From positions 9,066,526-9,130,525 of the forward strand of contig WARS01000046.1 in assembly GCA_008933995.1 (NCBI GenBank): a stretch of DNA of 64,000 bases. Reading direction: 5' to 3'. A model generated the notes under the pieces. The model worked only from the letters and a program-made list of their open reading frames with translations. It was not told where the DNA came from and made no database searches. The translations under genes and the position numbers were made by a program. Shown here in pieces: positions 15,178 through 28,300 of the stretch (positions are counted from its first letter, which is position 1; the number at the start of each line of letters is the position of its first letter). This DNA comes from Datnioides undecimradiatus (lineage: Eukaryota; Chordata; Actinopteri; Lobotiformes; Datnioididae).

Positions 15178-15290
15178 ATGTGACCAAAAAAAAGATGAGG
15201 TCAAATTAAAAAGGAAAAAGGTAGAGAATGAAAGAGAGCTGGTGCAAATTCCTAGAGATTACCAGAGACTTGCTTTTCACATGCACACAC

Positions 15291-15327
<37 letters not shown>

Positions 15328-18300
15328 TCTTAGTATCACTTTCTTTCTCTCAAGTGGATGATGAAAGGCACGATTCCCCAGTTGTCTTCAAAAATGAGCA
15401 ATGGACCCCCAAATCTCTTCTCCTCCATCCTCCTTACACCCAGTGAAAGGATAAAATGGAGAAATGAACGGGAAAGATATGACTGCTTCCTAGTTAGTCC
15501 TTTTACAAAGACAAAGAGAGCACCGTGACAACCTTGATCCATCACTGTGAAGGAGGTAAAGAGGGGACAGAGACGCGGTGTGGATGGTGTGGGTGGAGAG
15601 AGTGGGTAGCTCCGTCGGTTACATCCCATTACTCTACTAAACAAGTCCTATCAAGTCCTATTTTTCAGTTAGAGCGACAGAACGCAGATGACAGAAGCTT
15701 TGGTTACTCTCCATTAGAGGTCCATATGGCAAATATGATAATGTCTGTCACAGATAGGATCAAAGTGACCTTTACTGATGGAGGTTGGCAACGTCGCTTC
15801 TGCAGTCTGAATCCCAGCTCGTCACTTTGTTTCTGCCCCAATCATCTAAAGGAAGTGTGCAATGGCAATTATCTTTCCAATTGCCAGATGTCCATTTATT
15901 CCATTCTGCTGCTGTCCTGCTATAAAGTTCCAATCAAGCAGAAGGGACCTGAAGAGGAACCTTAGCAGAGCGTGAAAAATGTGTTTCATTTCTACTACTT
16001 AGAGCTGATTTTGATCACCAATGAACAAACTAATTGTGAGGCGACAAAACTTCCTATAACTCTGTGGATCTGTGGAAACATAAACCCATTCCTTCTGCTT
16101 AAATTCTGCTGAAATAAAGTCCCTCAACAGGGAAATTGCAGCAGGACATGCAGCAAGTGTTCATACCTGTCTGGAGCAGGAGTCAATGTCCTTCGCCCTG
16201 CTCTGGTACCAGTCTGTCAGCAGCTCGATGGAGGGCGTGGCTGTGCGGAACTTCAGCAGCTCTGGAGCCTCCTCATACAGGAAGCTGTCGTCGTCAAAGA
16301 AGTTCTGGTCCAGCATTGCTCTGAGGAAGACATGGAGGGAGAGCAGGTTGTATTTTTCATCTATTTACTAATTTTGTCAAGGAACTAGTAAGGGCAGAAA
16401 CAGAAGAGAAGGGGGGAAAAGAGCAAATTAGAAGATAAATCTGTTGATGTTCTATATTTTGCTTTGAAGAAGCAAAAATCAATTCCTATCCAAACCTTTT
16501 AACAAGGTTTCTCTGTAGTCACACATCAATCAGACACACTGTTACAGTGAGCAACAAGTTGAGGGTGACATGGGTACTGTAGTTTAGCTTCAGTCCTGTG
16601 TGTTACTATAAAGTAATTCAGCTTTTTTGAAATCAAAGGAATGTATTCATAATAAGAGCCACCAACAGGATAAGGACGCTTTAAAGGATTGAAAGGTAGA
16701 CGGATGTTGGTCTTCTCCTGGGATTTGTTGAGGAAAACAAAAATACAGAATCTTATCACCCTTATCCTTTCAGGAGGAGGATATAGGATTAGAGTGAGAG
16801 GAGACATGCACAGAACAAAGAAAAATGGGAAGAATGAGGAAATAACATGGCAAAAAAAAAGAAAGCATGGAGGACAAAACATGTCATATGCACAATCCCA
16901 AACACTGCTGGCATCACACACGCACAGTATCACAATTTCCGCCTGCAATCCCTGGCCAAACATACCACAATAGCCAAGTGATATTATGACTCTACACCAA
17001 AGAGCAATAAAAAGAGCTTGCTAAATAAAATTGTAAATGAAGCTGGCTGCCCTACAGAAGCAGGCAAATGGTGCAAACTGGCAGTGCAACAAGATTTGGT
17101 ATTAGTTTTTTATGGTTCTGTTTAACATTTAGATAATAGGATGTCATGTTTTGTTCCACAAAATGATGCCAGAGCAAGCATCTGGCCTGTATGGAGCGTG
17201 AATTTTAACAATTCTACAGTGCGAGAGGCTTTGTTATCATGGGTAATAGAGAGGTTTTACTGTAATATATCTCAGTTATCCGGGCTTGGTTTATTATTGG
17301 AGCGTTTAGGGCTCGTTGTGATGCCAGTGCGCTCACGTCACAGGTGATGTTCACTGTGTACCTGCACTCCTCCGCCTCGCACCAGTCCATCTCTCTGTGC
17401 CTCTGCTCGTCCCATGGAATCAGCACCAGCTCGCCCCTGTCATTCAGACTGAGACAGGGAATAGAAAAAAGCAGGAACAGAGAGAAAGCAGCAGGGCAGG
17501 GCATGGAGGAAAGTGGTCAGTTTCAAGGAGAAAACATTATAACACTGCTGCGTATCAGAGCAAAGTTGAGTGAACACCCAGAAGCCAAAAAATAAACCTC
17601 AGCATGCTCACCTATAATGGCACCTGATAAATCAGCACAGACATTTACTGTTTTGGACTAAACATGGTCGTAAACTACATTGTTGAGATGTAGAAACATA
17701 TGGGAAATGGAAACAGCAGAGCAGCATAATAAGGGAAGACAAAAAAGAACAAAAAGCACAACAATAAACAACTCAAAGAACTTTGGAAAAGAGTCTGGGT
17801 CGTGCCGCGGTTGTAAATAGCTGGGACTTTTATTTTCTAAACGCCGTGTTGGTGCTAAGCTCTACTTCTTCCTGGTCTCCTTGAGTGTGACAGGTCTGAG
17901 GAAGATGAATAGTGAACACGCAGGAAAAGAACCCAAAGTGAAGAATGACTCTGTAACCTGGCGTGTCAGTGCTGACAAGACTCGGAGACGCACACTCGCA
18001 GAAGTATATGAATGCATGTGCACACGGAGTCAGAAACCGGGATGAACAGACGCTGTTTTTATCTCTTATTCCGGGATTAATGCACTTCTTCTTGTTATCT
18101 ATTTGTCTGTGGACAGAAAAATATGTACTGTGGCTGTAAAACTCAAGGAGATAGTGCGGGCCACAAATCATCTATAGCTCTGGTGCAGTTAAACGCCAAG
18201 TGCACACGCACCGCAGCAGTTTTTTTTAACACGGCCATAAATTCTATCCAATCACAAAATACATAAGAAGTGTCCGAAGTGGCCGAAGTGATTTACGTCA

Positions 18301-19267
18301 ACGCACCGAGAACGCAGGAAGATTTCTACCAAGACTCCGGCACCAGTTCATCCATTACAAACAGGACTTTAACACGGACGGCAGAGATCGAGAAGTCTCA
18401 GTTCTGCCTCTTTCGTGCTCTCCTGTCGTTCCCCAACTCCCTGCTCCTCTTTCCTCATTAACGACAGCCAGGTTAGAGGGTGGAGAGTAAATATTGGTGT
18501 GAGAGCTCGGATATCGATGGGAGGAATGAATTATTCCTGGCCCGCTCCCCTAATCTACTACATGTCAGCCTGAGAGAGAGGCAGGGAAGCAGGCCGGGGG
18601 GAGGGAAATGGAGATGTAAAGCAAACTTGGAGCTGGCGTTTTAGTTTATTTTTATTTATTTTTTCAACTTTATTTATCCGAGGGGAGATTTCCTTAGAGC
18701 AGTGTTCTCTTTTTCTGATCACACTCTCCCAGCTACACACCTGGAAGCTGTCCAGCACAACCACCAGTGTGATCTGCTGGCCAATGAGCAGCTCCACTGG
18801 AGCAGCTGGGGCTAAAGGCCCTGCTCAAGAGCACTTCAGTGGTGGTAATGAGGGAGGGGCAAGCTCTGCTTTTTCTGCACCTCTGACCTTCAGGCCCCTG
18901 CTGCCCATTTCCACTGGGCCAAAGCATTTCAAGCTAGGTGCACGTTTCCAACAAAATACCACTATTCTGCATTCTTCCACAGAGGTCCCCCCTCGCAGAC
19001 CTGATCAATATTACAGAAGAATATTTTCCCCTTCCAGTGAAGCAAGACTTTAGTGTATAGCCAGTGAGCTCTAAACAGATGGCCCGAGCCGTCTCCGTCT
19101 GCTGCAGTGTGGGAGCGAGCGCTGCTGGGAGGAGCAGTTGGTGCTCACAGGCTGGGGAAAATAGGAAACTGCCCCACAGCGGCAGAGCCATGATGGATGC
19201 TCACTGCAGAGCCACAGCTGCCTGACCTCCATACAAACTCAGACATGGCTAATAAAAGGGAGCGGTG

Positions 19268-19316
<49 letters not shown>

Positions 19317-22300
19317 ATGGGTAGAAGTGGTGCGAACAATCATTTTTATATGGTATATATTTTTTTGCTCTTGACTCAAGGGGGGTTTGGCTTCATATGC
19401 ACATGTTCTTTATACAAATATAGGGAGTAAATGTGGTGTATAAATAAATTAAACACTAGACTCCAAACCACTCCTCCTCCATCTCCCTCTCACCGTCCCT
19501 CCAGTTCAAAAGCAGAAACTTTGAGGTTAAAACTGGAGCAAATGCAGATGGACAATTACAGCTGTTTGTATCATTTCAAGGCGAGCCACGCTTTGCAAGT
19601 ACATTTACAAGCTGCAATTAAATCTCTCTCACTTTATGTCTTGGCCCCGTTTGCACTTATCAAGCCCTTAAGCTGTGTTTCTCTGTGTGTGTACATTTAA
19701 CATAATGCAGGAAAAAGCTTGTAAGTGTGCGCCTTTTCGATGTGATGTGTGACAGTGAGAATAAAGAAGAAGGCGCGCGAAAGACCTTTGTGTGTGTGTG
19801 TGCGTGCTCCGCGACAGGTGTGATTCCACTTTTAGATGGTTTTAATTTGAGTGAGAGGTGGGACCAGAGAGGTGTAAATGTTGTCCCTGCGGTAACGTAT
19901 GTATTTTTACACCTGCTGTCATTGTTTCACAAAGTGAATGTTCTGAAAATGGATTAAAACATAAACACCAGAGCCCTTGTTTTGCAGTCGGGCTAAATTT
20001 CTGATGTTCTTTTTTTCATTTTGAACTGGCAATAAACACATGTTTTGTTTTGTTATTTTGCTTTAACTTATCTTTATGAATTGACTGTTGATTGCACTGT
20101 GTAATGGCTGTGGAATAATGAAACCATCGGCGTTGAGACTGGAGCTTCGCTTTCACTGCGCAATTCTGTCTGCTCCCGGGTACAATCTCCTGGGAAAATC
20201 TCCTCCTCCTGCTGCTTTCATGTCTCTATTATAGACTAAATGAGTATGAACTCACGCTTTTTCCCTTTCTCTCTTTCACTCCACCATGACGCCAACCCCT
20301 GTTGTACTTACTTGTTTGTACCAAACTATGAAATTGGGACAGTTTTTTTCTTTCCATTCTCACTGAGCATGCGCATTTCCTCTCCCTTTTTTCAAATGAG
20401 TCTAAGTAATAGTTGTGTTGATCATTTCCACATGGAAATTTGGAAATAAATGCAGTGTGTCCTGTGTTATTGTTGGTTGCTAGGCTCAGGGAAAAACAAA
20501 AAAGCGATCCGATTGTCTTTGACAAAGAGCCGCCAGTCTGCAGCTTCACTGCTTGATGAGACACCGGTGCTTTCATGGATTCTGTTTTGTTCCACAGCAT
20601 AGGATAAATTACAATGTTGAGCACACCAAAGAATAAAATGGTTCATGTTTACTTTCACAGGGGAATGTAACTGGAATAGCTCAATAACATTGTACCCTCT
20701 ATAAAAGAAGGACAGGAGGGCAGCACTTTACATGTACTTGAAGGCAGAGGTGCCCAAAATCTTTCCCTTGAAGGGCATAGACTAAAACTTAATGGTGAGC
20801 AATGGGCCAAAGCAAACTTCTTCAGTGTTCTATTGTTTTGATGCAATAGATAAAAGTACCCCAAGTACCCTTAATTGACAGGCCACAGTGACACTCTGTC
20901 CACCATTTTCAGATTATGGAAAATAAGTACAATTACTACACATTTAAACAGCATCTTAACCCAAAAAATAAATAAAAACACATAAACAGGGATTTATTAC
21001 GGCATGGAGGTAATTTAGCAGTTTATAGGGGGTTTTTTCTGGACTAACAGCTAAAACCAAAGTTATGTCGAGCCAACTTTGGCCTGCAGGTCTTGAGTGA
21101 TCAGACTCCAGCACCATCCCCATGTTCCAGGCTTCAACAACCAATGCTTCAAGGCTGATTAAAGAAATATTTTCTTGGTTTTGTTAGCTTAATGAGTGTT
21201 TGTGCGTGCGTGTGTCTCACCAGGCTTCAGGCAGCAGTATGGTGTACTCGTGTGGAGAGGTGGTTTCTGGGAAGTTGTAAAGGATAGCTAAGCGATGCTG
21301 GAGAAGTTCGGCTCCGTGGTACGTGAACAGAATGTCCAGAGCCTGCACGTTACTCTCCTGTAGGGACACAGATGCATGATCCAACAACAGAAAACTTAAC
21401 CTCATTTTGAACTGTGAAAAATTCTGAACATATTGTGTGACCACATTTGTGAACAAAATGGCACTATAAATCATTTTTTTGATTATCTGACACAAAGCAC
21501 TTAATACTAATAAGATATTAGAATATATCAAAGAAATCTGTCCATGAGTACACCTGATAAGAGCTGTTTCCATTATTTTATCCACCCATTCCAATTATAT
21601 CAGTGAGGGTAAGCTAAATAACAGAGATCCCATTCTGTATACCCCAACACAGTTCAACAGCACCACAAACTGCAGCTTCACAGTTGAATCAACTCTAAAA
21701 CCGCTTCAACAAAAGCTGAAAATTAAAACCTTCATCAAAGCAGCACTGATTGCAGGGCTGTTGTATTAGAGTGCATTTGTTTTGTATACTTCATAAACTG
21801 GCAACTGAATGCACATCACATTAGTGCCAAATGGAGATATGGAGACGCAGACAGCTAAGACCAGCAAATTAAGTGGGATGACTCAAGAGCCTGAGTCTGA
21901 TGTTACCCTGGCGTAGTTCCTCGCTGACAAAACGATATTTTGACTGCGGAACTTCTTGAAGAACTCGGCATCATATTTCTGCTCGGCTGCGTGAGGGCCG
22001 CCAAGTATCTCCTGGAGAGGCAAGAGAGAGTGGGGCCGTAAGAACACAGGAAGACACATTACGGCTGTGGTTCATAAAGAGACACTTGTGAAGCAGAGAG
22101 TTATCTATCCAGAGAAAATAGTGGCAGTGGTTAGAAAGTCAAACTAAAGATGAGAGGAAGAGAGCAAGTGGCCGGTGTGCCTGCGAATGAAATGTGCTAA
22201 GGCAAAGTCAACAGAGGTGCTATTTAGTTTCTGGCATGGAGCTGCCTTGTCCTTTCAGTTGAGGCAGGTATGAGTGTGTGTCAGTGTGTGTGCACTCACA

Positions 22301-25300
22301 TTAGTCAGGAGGGAACATTTGTTGCCCTGGCCTTTGGCTTCAAGTGATTTATGTGTGTCTGTGTGTATAAAATCTCTGTAGCATCCTCTACGCCACAGTG
22401 TGTGTGTCTTTCTGGAGATGTGGGTGTGTGAGTCTGATGGATAGCCTTTCAATGGACCATATGCAGACAGAGCAAGCCCAAGTCGGGATGATAAAAACCC
22501 TAATATCATATTCATAGACAGCCAGAGAAAATGGATTGGGGCAAAAGGAATCTGACGAGCGCTGCAGTTACCATGACAATGTCCGAATAAAGAGAGAAAC
22601 GTCACCCTGTCTGAGTTGAATATCTAGCAGGGGAAAATCTCATCTCTCCTCTCCTGCATGGGAGAAAGTATGACCCTTGTTCATCCGTGATTTATTGTGG
22701 ATGAGAAGGGCGTACATGTTAACATTATTCGTCATAAATCTGAAATCTAAAGTGTCCAGTTGTTGCAAGAATCACAAGTTCCACATTAAGCACTGATGCT
22801 TCTATACGGCAGGCCTATAAAACCATATTTTCCTATGCCACTCTTACTTTACTTCAAAAGCGTCTCACGTAAACATCCCTCTTCAATTTTTTAATATATC
22901 TAAAGAGATTAGCAGGGTTAAAAGAGAGAGTATCAATAAAAGGCATGTGAGAAAAGCTTCTGTGCTTTGGAGGATTTGGATACAAAAGGAGAGAGCATTA
23001 GGCTGCCAGCGCGGGAGAAAAACAACTAAGCAATAAAGAATGTTTAACAAAAACACTGAATTAGCTTGTGTCTTTAGCAAACATGTAAATGAACACATAA
23101 TATGGTCCTTTAGTGACCCCCAGACTTTGTAGTTATTGTAGTTAATAGCACTTAAAGCTGTGCTTAAAACTCCTTCCTGTGAGCTCTCTTAGTTTTCATA
23201 ATGAGCCATTAGTCTGGAAAACAACACTTGAGACTCCACAGAGCCCTCTGGACCCAAACTGGACCCAAACTGGACCCAAACTGGACTGTCAACACTGCTC
23301 AGAGTAGTTTCAGGAATCATGAAGAAGAACATTTTTTTGTTTTGTTTTATATGGCTGCTTTAGTATTGACAATCGCTGGCTGTTTTTTAAGGGACACTTT
23401 TCTAATTTTCACAGTCACACACAACATTTTTTTCAGTTTTTTCATCAGTTTTCATTTTAATCCATAGATCTGGGCTTATATGTAAGCATGACACAAAACC
23501 TGTTTTTTAGGCTTATGGACTTAAGGCTTAAAGTTTACACATGTAACTCCGGTACAGTTGTGTCTCAACAGTTCCAGTGTAGAAGCTGCAGTGCAGACAA
23601 CAAATCTGTTACGCCTGTCAGTTGCATGTTTCAGATTTTAAATCTAGAACTGTAAGAGCCAGTGGATTAGTTGAATAATCAATCAACAACAAAAGCAAGA
23701 ATGTGATATTAGATGAATTGTTTAAGTATTTAAAGCAGTTTAAAGCAAAAATTGTAAAACTGTGTCATTTCCAGATTATTCAAAGTGAATATTTTAGACT
23801 GCACATGTTTGAGTTTTGGGTTATAGGTCAGACAAAACAAGACATCAGAAGACGTGCCCCTGAGCTTTTACAGACTGTAGTGATGATTTCTCACTACATT
23901 TCACAGACAAAACAACTGATCAAGAGAAAAAAATCAGCAGTTTAATCTGTGATAAAAAAAATAATAGCTGCAGCAATAATTAAATCCTTTTAACTGTGGC
24001 AGATTTCTGACTTCAGATTACATACTAACTATGTGCAGGCTGATGTGTGGATGACTGCTGTTACCTCGTACGTTGCCAGCCGGTCCAGGTAGGAGAGCAG
24101 TTTCAGTCGACTCCGACACAGCTCCTTTTGCTCCAGAGTTAACCTGCGCATGCACGTGAACAAACAAGCATACCCGCAAATCAGCAACATGTCCGCACAA
24201 ACATCTCAACAGAGCATTGCAATCAAAAACGACAGCTCGAATACTCAAATGACAAGATCCGACTAGTGTTTTGCTCTTGCAGTCAAATCCAACAGATTCA
24301 TGCACTGCACTAACACACAGTCTAGCTTTAAATTAACTGTAAATTGACCCCATGGAGTCTATCCACAGGGATCTAAATAACAATGCCTGGGACTGGTGAC
24401 CACAATACCACATAGTGCCCTCTAGACCTAATCATTTTCTAAGGGTGACAAATCAACTCCTTATGACCACAAGAACCCTTCAGTTGTTATGTATGGGATG
24501 CTGGCTGTCAATGACGTGACTGATTGCCCCGTGAGAATCAAATCCATTTTCAATGTCATTTAATCACGACCATAAATAAATTGGATGACCACCAAACACC
24601 AAGGCGCTATGCTATATAGGCTCTACCAACAATTCAATCACTCGAGCTATGCCCAAGGGAAGGAACCACAGGGCTGAAAACTACTATGAGTGGTCAGGTA
24701 CGCCCCCTCAGATCACACATCCTCACAGTAAAATGAAACATTTTTCCACCACATCCTCACAAACCCAAGTTTAATCCACGAGGAAACAACCTGACCAGGC
24801 GGAGCGGTGCCCAAAGCTCCCTAAAAACTTCGCTGGGATCAACCGCAGTGTGACCACGGGGGAGCTGACCCCACCACCGCCGCCTTAATCCCTAATCCCT
24901 CATTACAGAGAGCGCTATCAGGCCTTATCAGGGTTCCTCTACACAGACGAACAGAGATTAACACTGGCTCAACACACACTCTGGCACATCAAAGAGTAGC
25001 GGCTTAGCACTCGTACGAGTGGTAATTATTGCTTTACTCTGCCTCTTCAGAAAAAAGAAATGTGGAGGTGGAGGAGGGAGAGAGGAGAGAAGGAGAGGAG
25101 ATGAGATGTTAGAAAGCTGTCTGTTTTCCACTTGAGGTTTTGTGCGATGGCTCAATCTTAAATTCGAACACAAACAAAATGGCCTCAGAAGAAGAAAACG
25201 TGGTGAGAGGATATCCCTCATACTTAAAGTGGCTGCTTAAAATTTGATAAAACTTCAATTATGCATGACTAAAATATCCGTAAAATTGCACATTAGTCAT

Positions 25301-28300
25301 GTGATGTATCCTTAAGACATGTCTAACGCTCTGACGTTACCACTAACATCACCAGCAGGTTGGCATTTTTGGCTTTTTAGAAAATGTCTTGGCATTACCA
25401 TGAATTTTCAGCCAGATTTTCTCACTCAGCATATATTGTAAATACATTTCATCTGCCGCCGTCAGCACGTCAAAATCTAAATTTGTTTTCGACCAAATAC
25501 ATACATAAGGTTTTAGGCGCTAAAGCTAATCTTTGCATGCTAACTGACAAAACTAAGATGGGTACCACAATAAACATTGTGCCTGCTTCATCTCAGCACG
25601 TCAGCTCTGTCACTGTGATCATGTTAACATATCAATGTTAGCATCCAGTTTCCAGCACCATGGTAGGCCCTTACAGAATCATCTTTTATCTTTTATCTTT
25701 TTATTTTTTCCTAAATGTTTCCATCTTTAACCCTCTACAGAAAATGAATCACCAGTTAGGAGTTTAACATCAGCCATTGATTCAAAGGTCTTAAACCTTT
25801 TCCCAGAGTGCAATTTATAGACCAACACCAGTGTGGTGATGTTGTGGAAATGACCACCAACAGGATAGAGGTGGGTAAATGTTCAGGTGCACGTCTGTTC
25901 CTTTTAAATTGCAAATCCTTACTGCTGAATTCCACAACGAGTACAGCATAAACAGTGTGTGTACTACACCGTTACACATACAAATGGGCAACCTGTCCGT
26001 ACACCAAAAGGGCAGCACTGCGCTTTTAGAATGGTTTATATTAGCTCCCTTATTTGCCCTTACATTGAAGAGTGACTCAAGGGTAAAGTGGTGGTTAAGA
26101 AAAGGCCAGAATAAACAAAAACACTGCGACACACCTGAATAGAGATGGAGAGCTGTAAGGTTTACGATTTAATGCACACAACGTAAACTGGGCATTATAC
26201 TGTCACGTATCATTGCACATGGTGTCTAATGTAAAGAGACTGGATCCTGATTGCATCAAGGTATGCCTCTGTGCTTGTGTGCCTGTGTGTGTGAGGGTCT
26301 TTGTGCATGTGTGTGTTTTGTATTTCGCAGTTACGAGATCTGCAAGTTATTATCAGATGGCATCACTCCCCCATCTCCGTACAAACACCCTGAATATGAC
26401 TGTACTGGACAGAGAATTGAACTGCATAAACAGGCCAATACACTCATATACAAAACACACACACACACACAGAAATGCAGTGTGTGTGATAAAAGCGATT
26501 ATCACACAGTGTGTGGGACAAAATTGGACTGCATAAACAGACAAAAACACTCCAGCATGCCTTCACACACAGGGACGTCGCAGTTAAAGCCTAAACAGTT
26601 GCATGAGCACGCACGCACACACACACACGCACAAGCGATGCTGGAGCAAATGAGAAAATAAGACCTCTGATTGAGGTCTGAATCTGATCAGATAAGAACA
26701 CCTTACAGCAGACTGCACTCATCGGCACACTCCCCCATCCACCTCCCCCCATCTCTGTCAAACACACACAAACGCAAACACAGCTGCAGTATAGTCCATC
26801 TTGCTGTTGTTTGAGGAGAGTCAGAGCAGCAGTTATAATGGCCCTCTGCAGATTCTCACATATATTTTATTATGCATACACATACTGATGAGAGGGAGGC
26901 TAAAAAGATAAAATAGTCTGCGAGCGCCCAAAACAACAGCTTTAAAACATGCAAGACAAACAACAGTGAACTGGTGCATGACAGTTAAGAATAAAAACCA
27001 ATAACCAAGTCCTGAGGAAGTCTGTAGTTTATGTGATATCACATTTCAGGATAACTGAATACAAGTACAACATATTGCCTGTAGGAGTAAAGCAAGTAGT
27101 AACAAGAGAAATGTAGGAGAAAAAATAATGTTTGGGATGCTGGAGAAGCACATTAACATCCATCATTTTACTGGTTCTTTTAAAGAAGGGGCATGTTTGC
27201 GAAGACGGGAATGAACATCTTTCAGTGTCTTATATAATATGGTGGAAAATCGATCGAGGGAGTTTTACTATGATTTTTGAAAGAACAAGTACTTTTTTTT
27301 GCTATCTTCAATGAGTGACATCCAAAAGTCTGTTTTTTATCCTTTTTTGAATCCAAGCGTTAAGAACAATGACACTTTATTTCGATGTCCTGTCTGGTGA
27401 TGGAAAATAAAAAGTCTGGGTTGCAGTCATGGCTTTTGAACTCACAACCATACACGCTCCAAAACACAACGATGGACAAAAGATGCACTGTAACAGGCAG
27501 TAGTTAAATACTGTCCTTATCTACACACAGGAGCGTCACGCACAAAGAGCATGTACACACACACACAGACACACACAGAGCAGCTGTGATCGATACCAAG
27601 CCATTTCCGTAATGGTGGTGTAGTTAAAAAGAAATTAAGAGAATTATTATCTGTCTCAGGCCTTGGCCGCAGGCCCCAAGGCAACATGGTTAGATCCATT
27701 AGTGAGGGGCTTTGCTCCTCCCAAACACACACACACGCGCACACACACGCACATATATACGGATACACATTTTGGGAACATACATAAACTGCCTGGCTCA
27801 CACTCTGAGATAGAGAAAAGAGAAAAATAGGCATATTTAAAGACAGCAATTCCCCGACGATTTAATGTGATGGGGTTTTTTTAATAGTTTGTAAGTTATC
27901 GACTTTTTGTTCCCTCTTATGTATATCTTTTTCCTGCCCTCCATCTTTTCTTTATCTGCAGAGGACTACAGGTCCGCAGTAAAGCTTAACAGTTTTATTA
28001 CACAATGAGTTAAACAGAGAGGAAATCAAACGGCCAAAGGGACAAAAAAGGAAAAAAAAAAACCCACAGAGAAGAGAGGGTGAGATTTTACAGGAGCTTA
28101 ATATCACGTCTTTTCTGCTCCTCCTCATTTAAATGCAGACTGGAGGCTCACTGGTTAAGTGTCTGGGGTGAGAAGAACAACAGAGACAGTGCGATCCAGC
28201 TACTGAAGCTTGAAATACCTGCACACACAATGCTTGTTTGCATAAACACATTATGGATATATGCATTTTAAATGTGTATCATTCATTTCAGTAAATGCCT

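Larger units (their letters stand above)
12132..16166 (-). other. nbas: nbas intron 23
   Basis: A 4.0-kb intron. It holds a degenerate interspersed repeat (12820-12945), a cluster of ATCGAT sites (13496-13935), (CA)n at 13830-13862, GT and CA tracts at 15080-15181 and 15283-15324, and an unusually unique-looking block at 15650-15960. Confidence 0.75.
17449..21220 (-). other. nbas: nbas intron 21
   Basis: A 3.8-kb intron with (GT)n at 19271-19314, a repeat-like segment at 20735-20890 and a unique-looking stretch at 19540-19760. No coding signal. Confidence 0.75.

Noticed and set aside
14722-15204. 160-codon His/Thr-rich open frame on the minus strand
   Set aside because: Produced by the (GT)n/(GTGC)n microsatellite. 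The same repeat is open in several frames on both strands.
15525-15965. 146-codon plus-strand open frame
   Set aside because: No recognisable domain. It overlaps a likely conserved non-coding block, and reads of this length are expected by chance in 64 kb.
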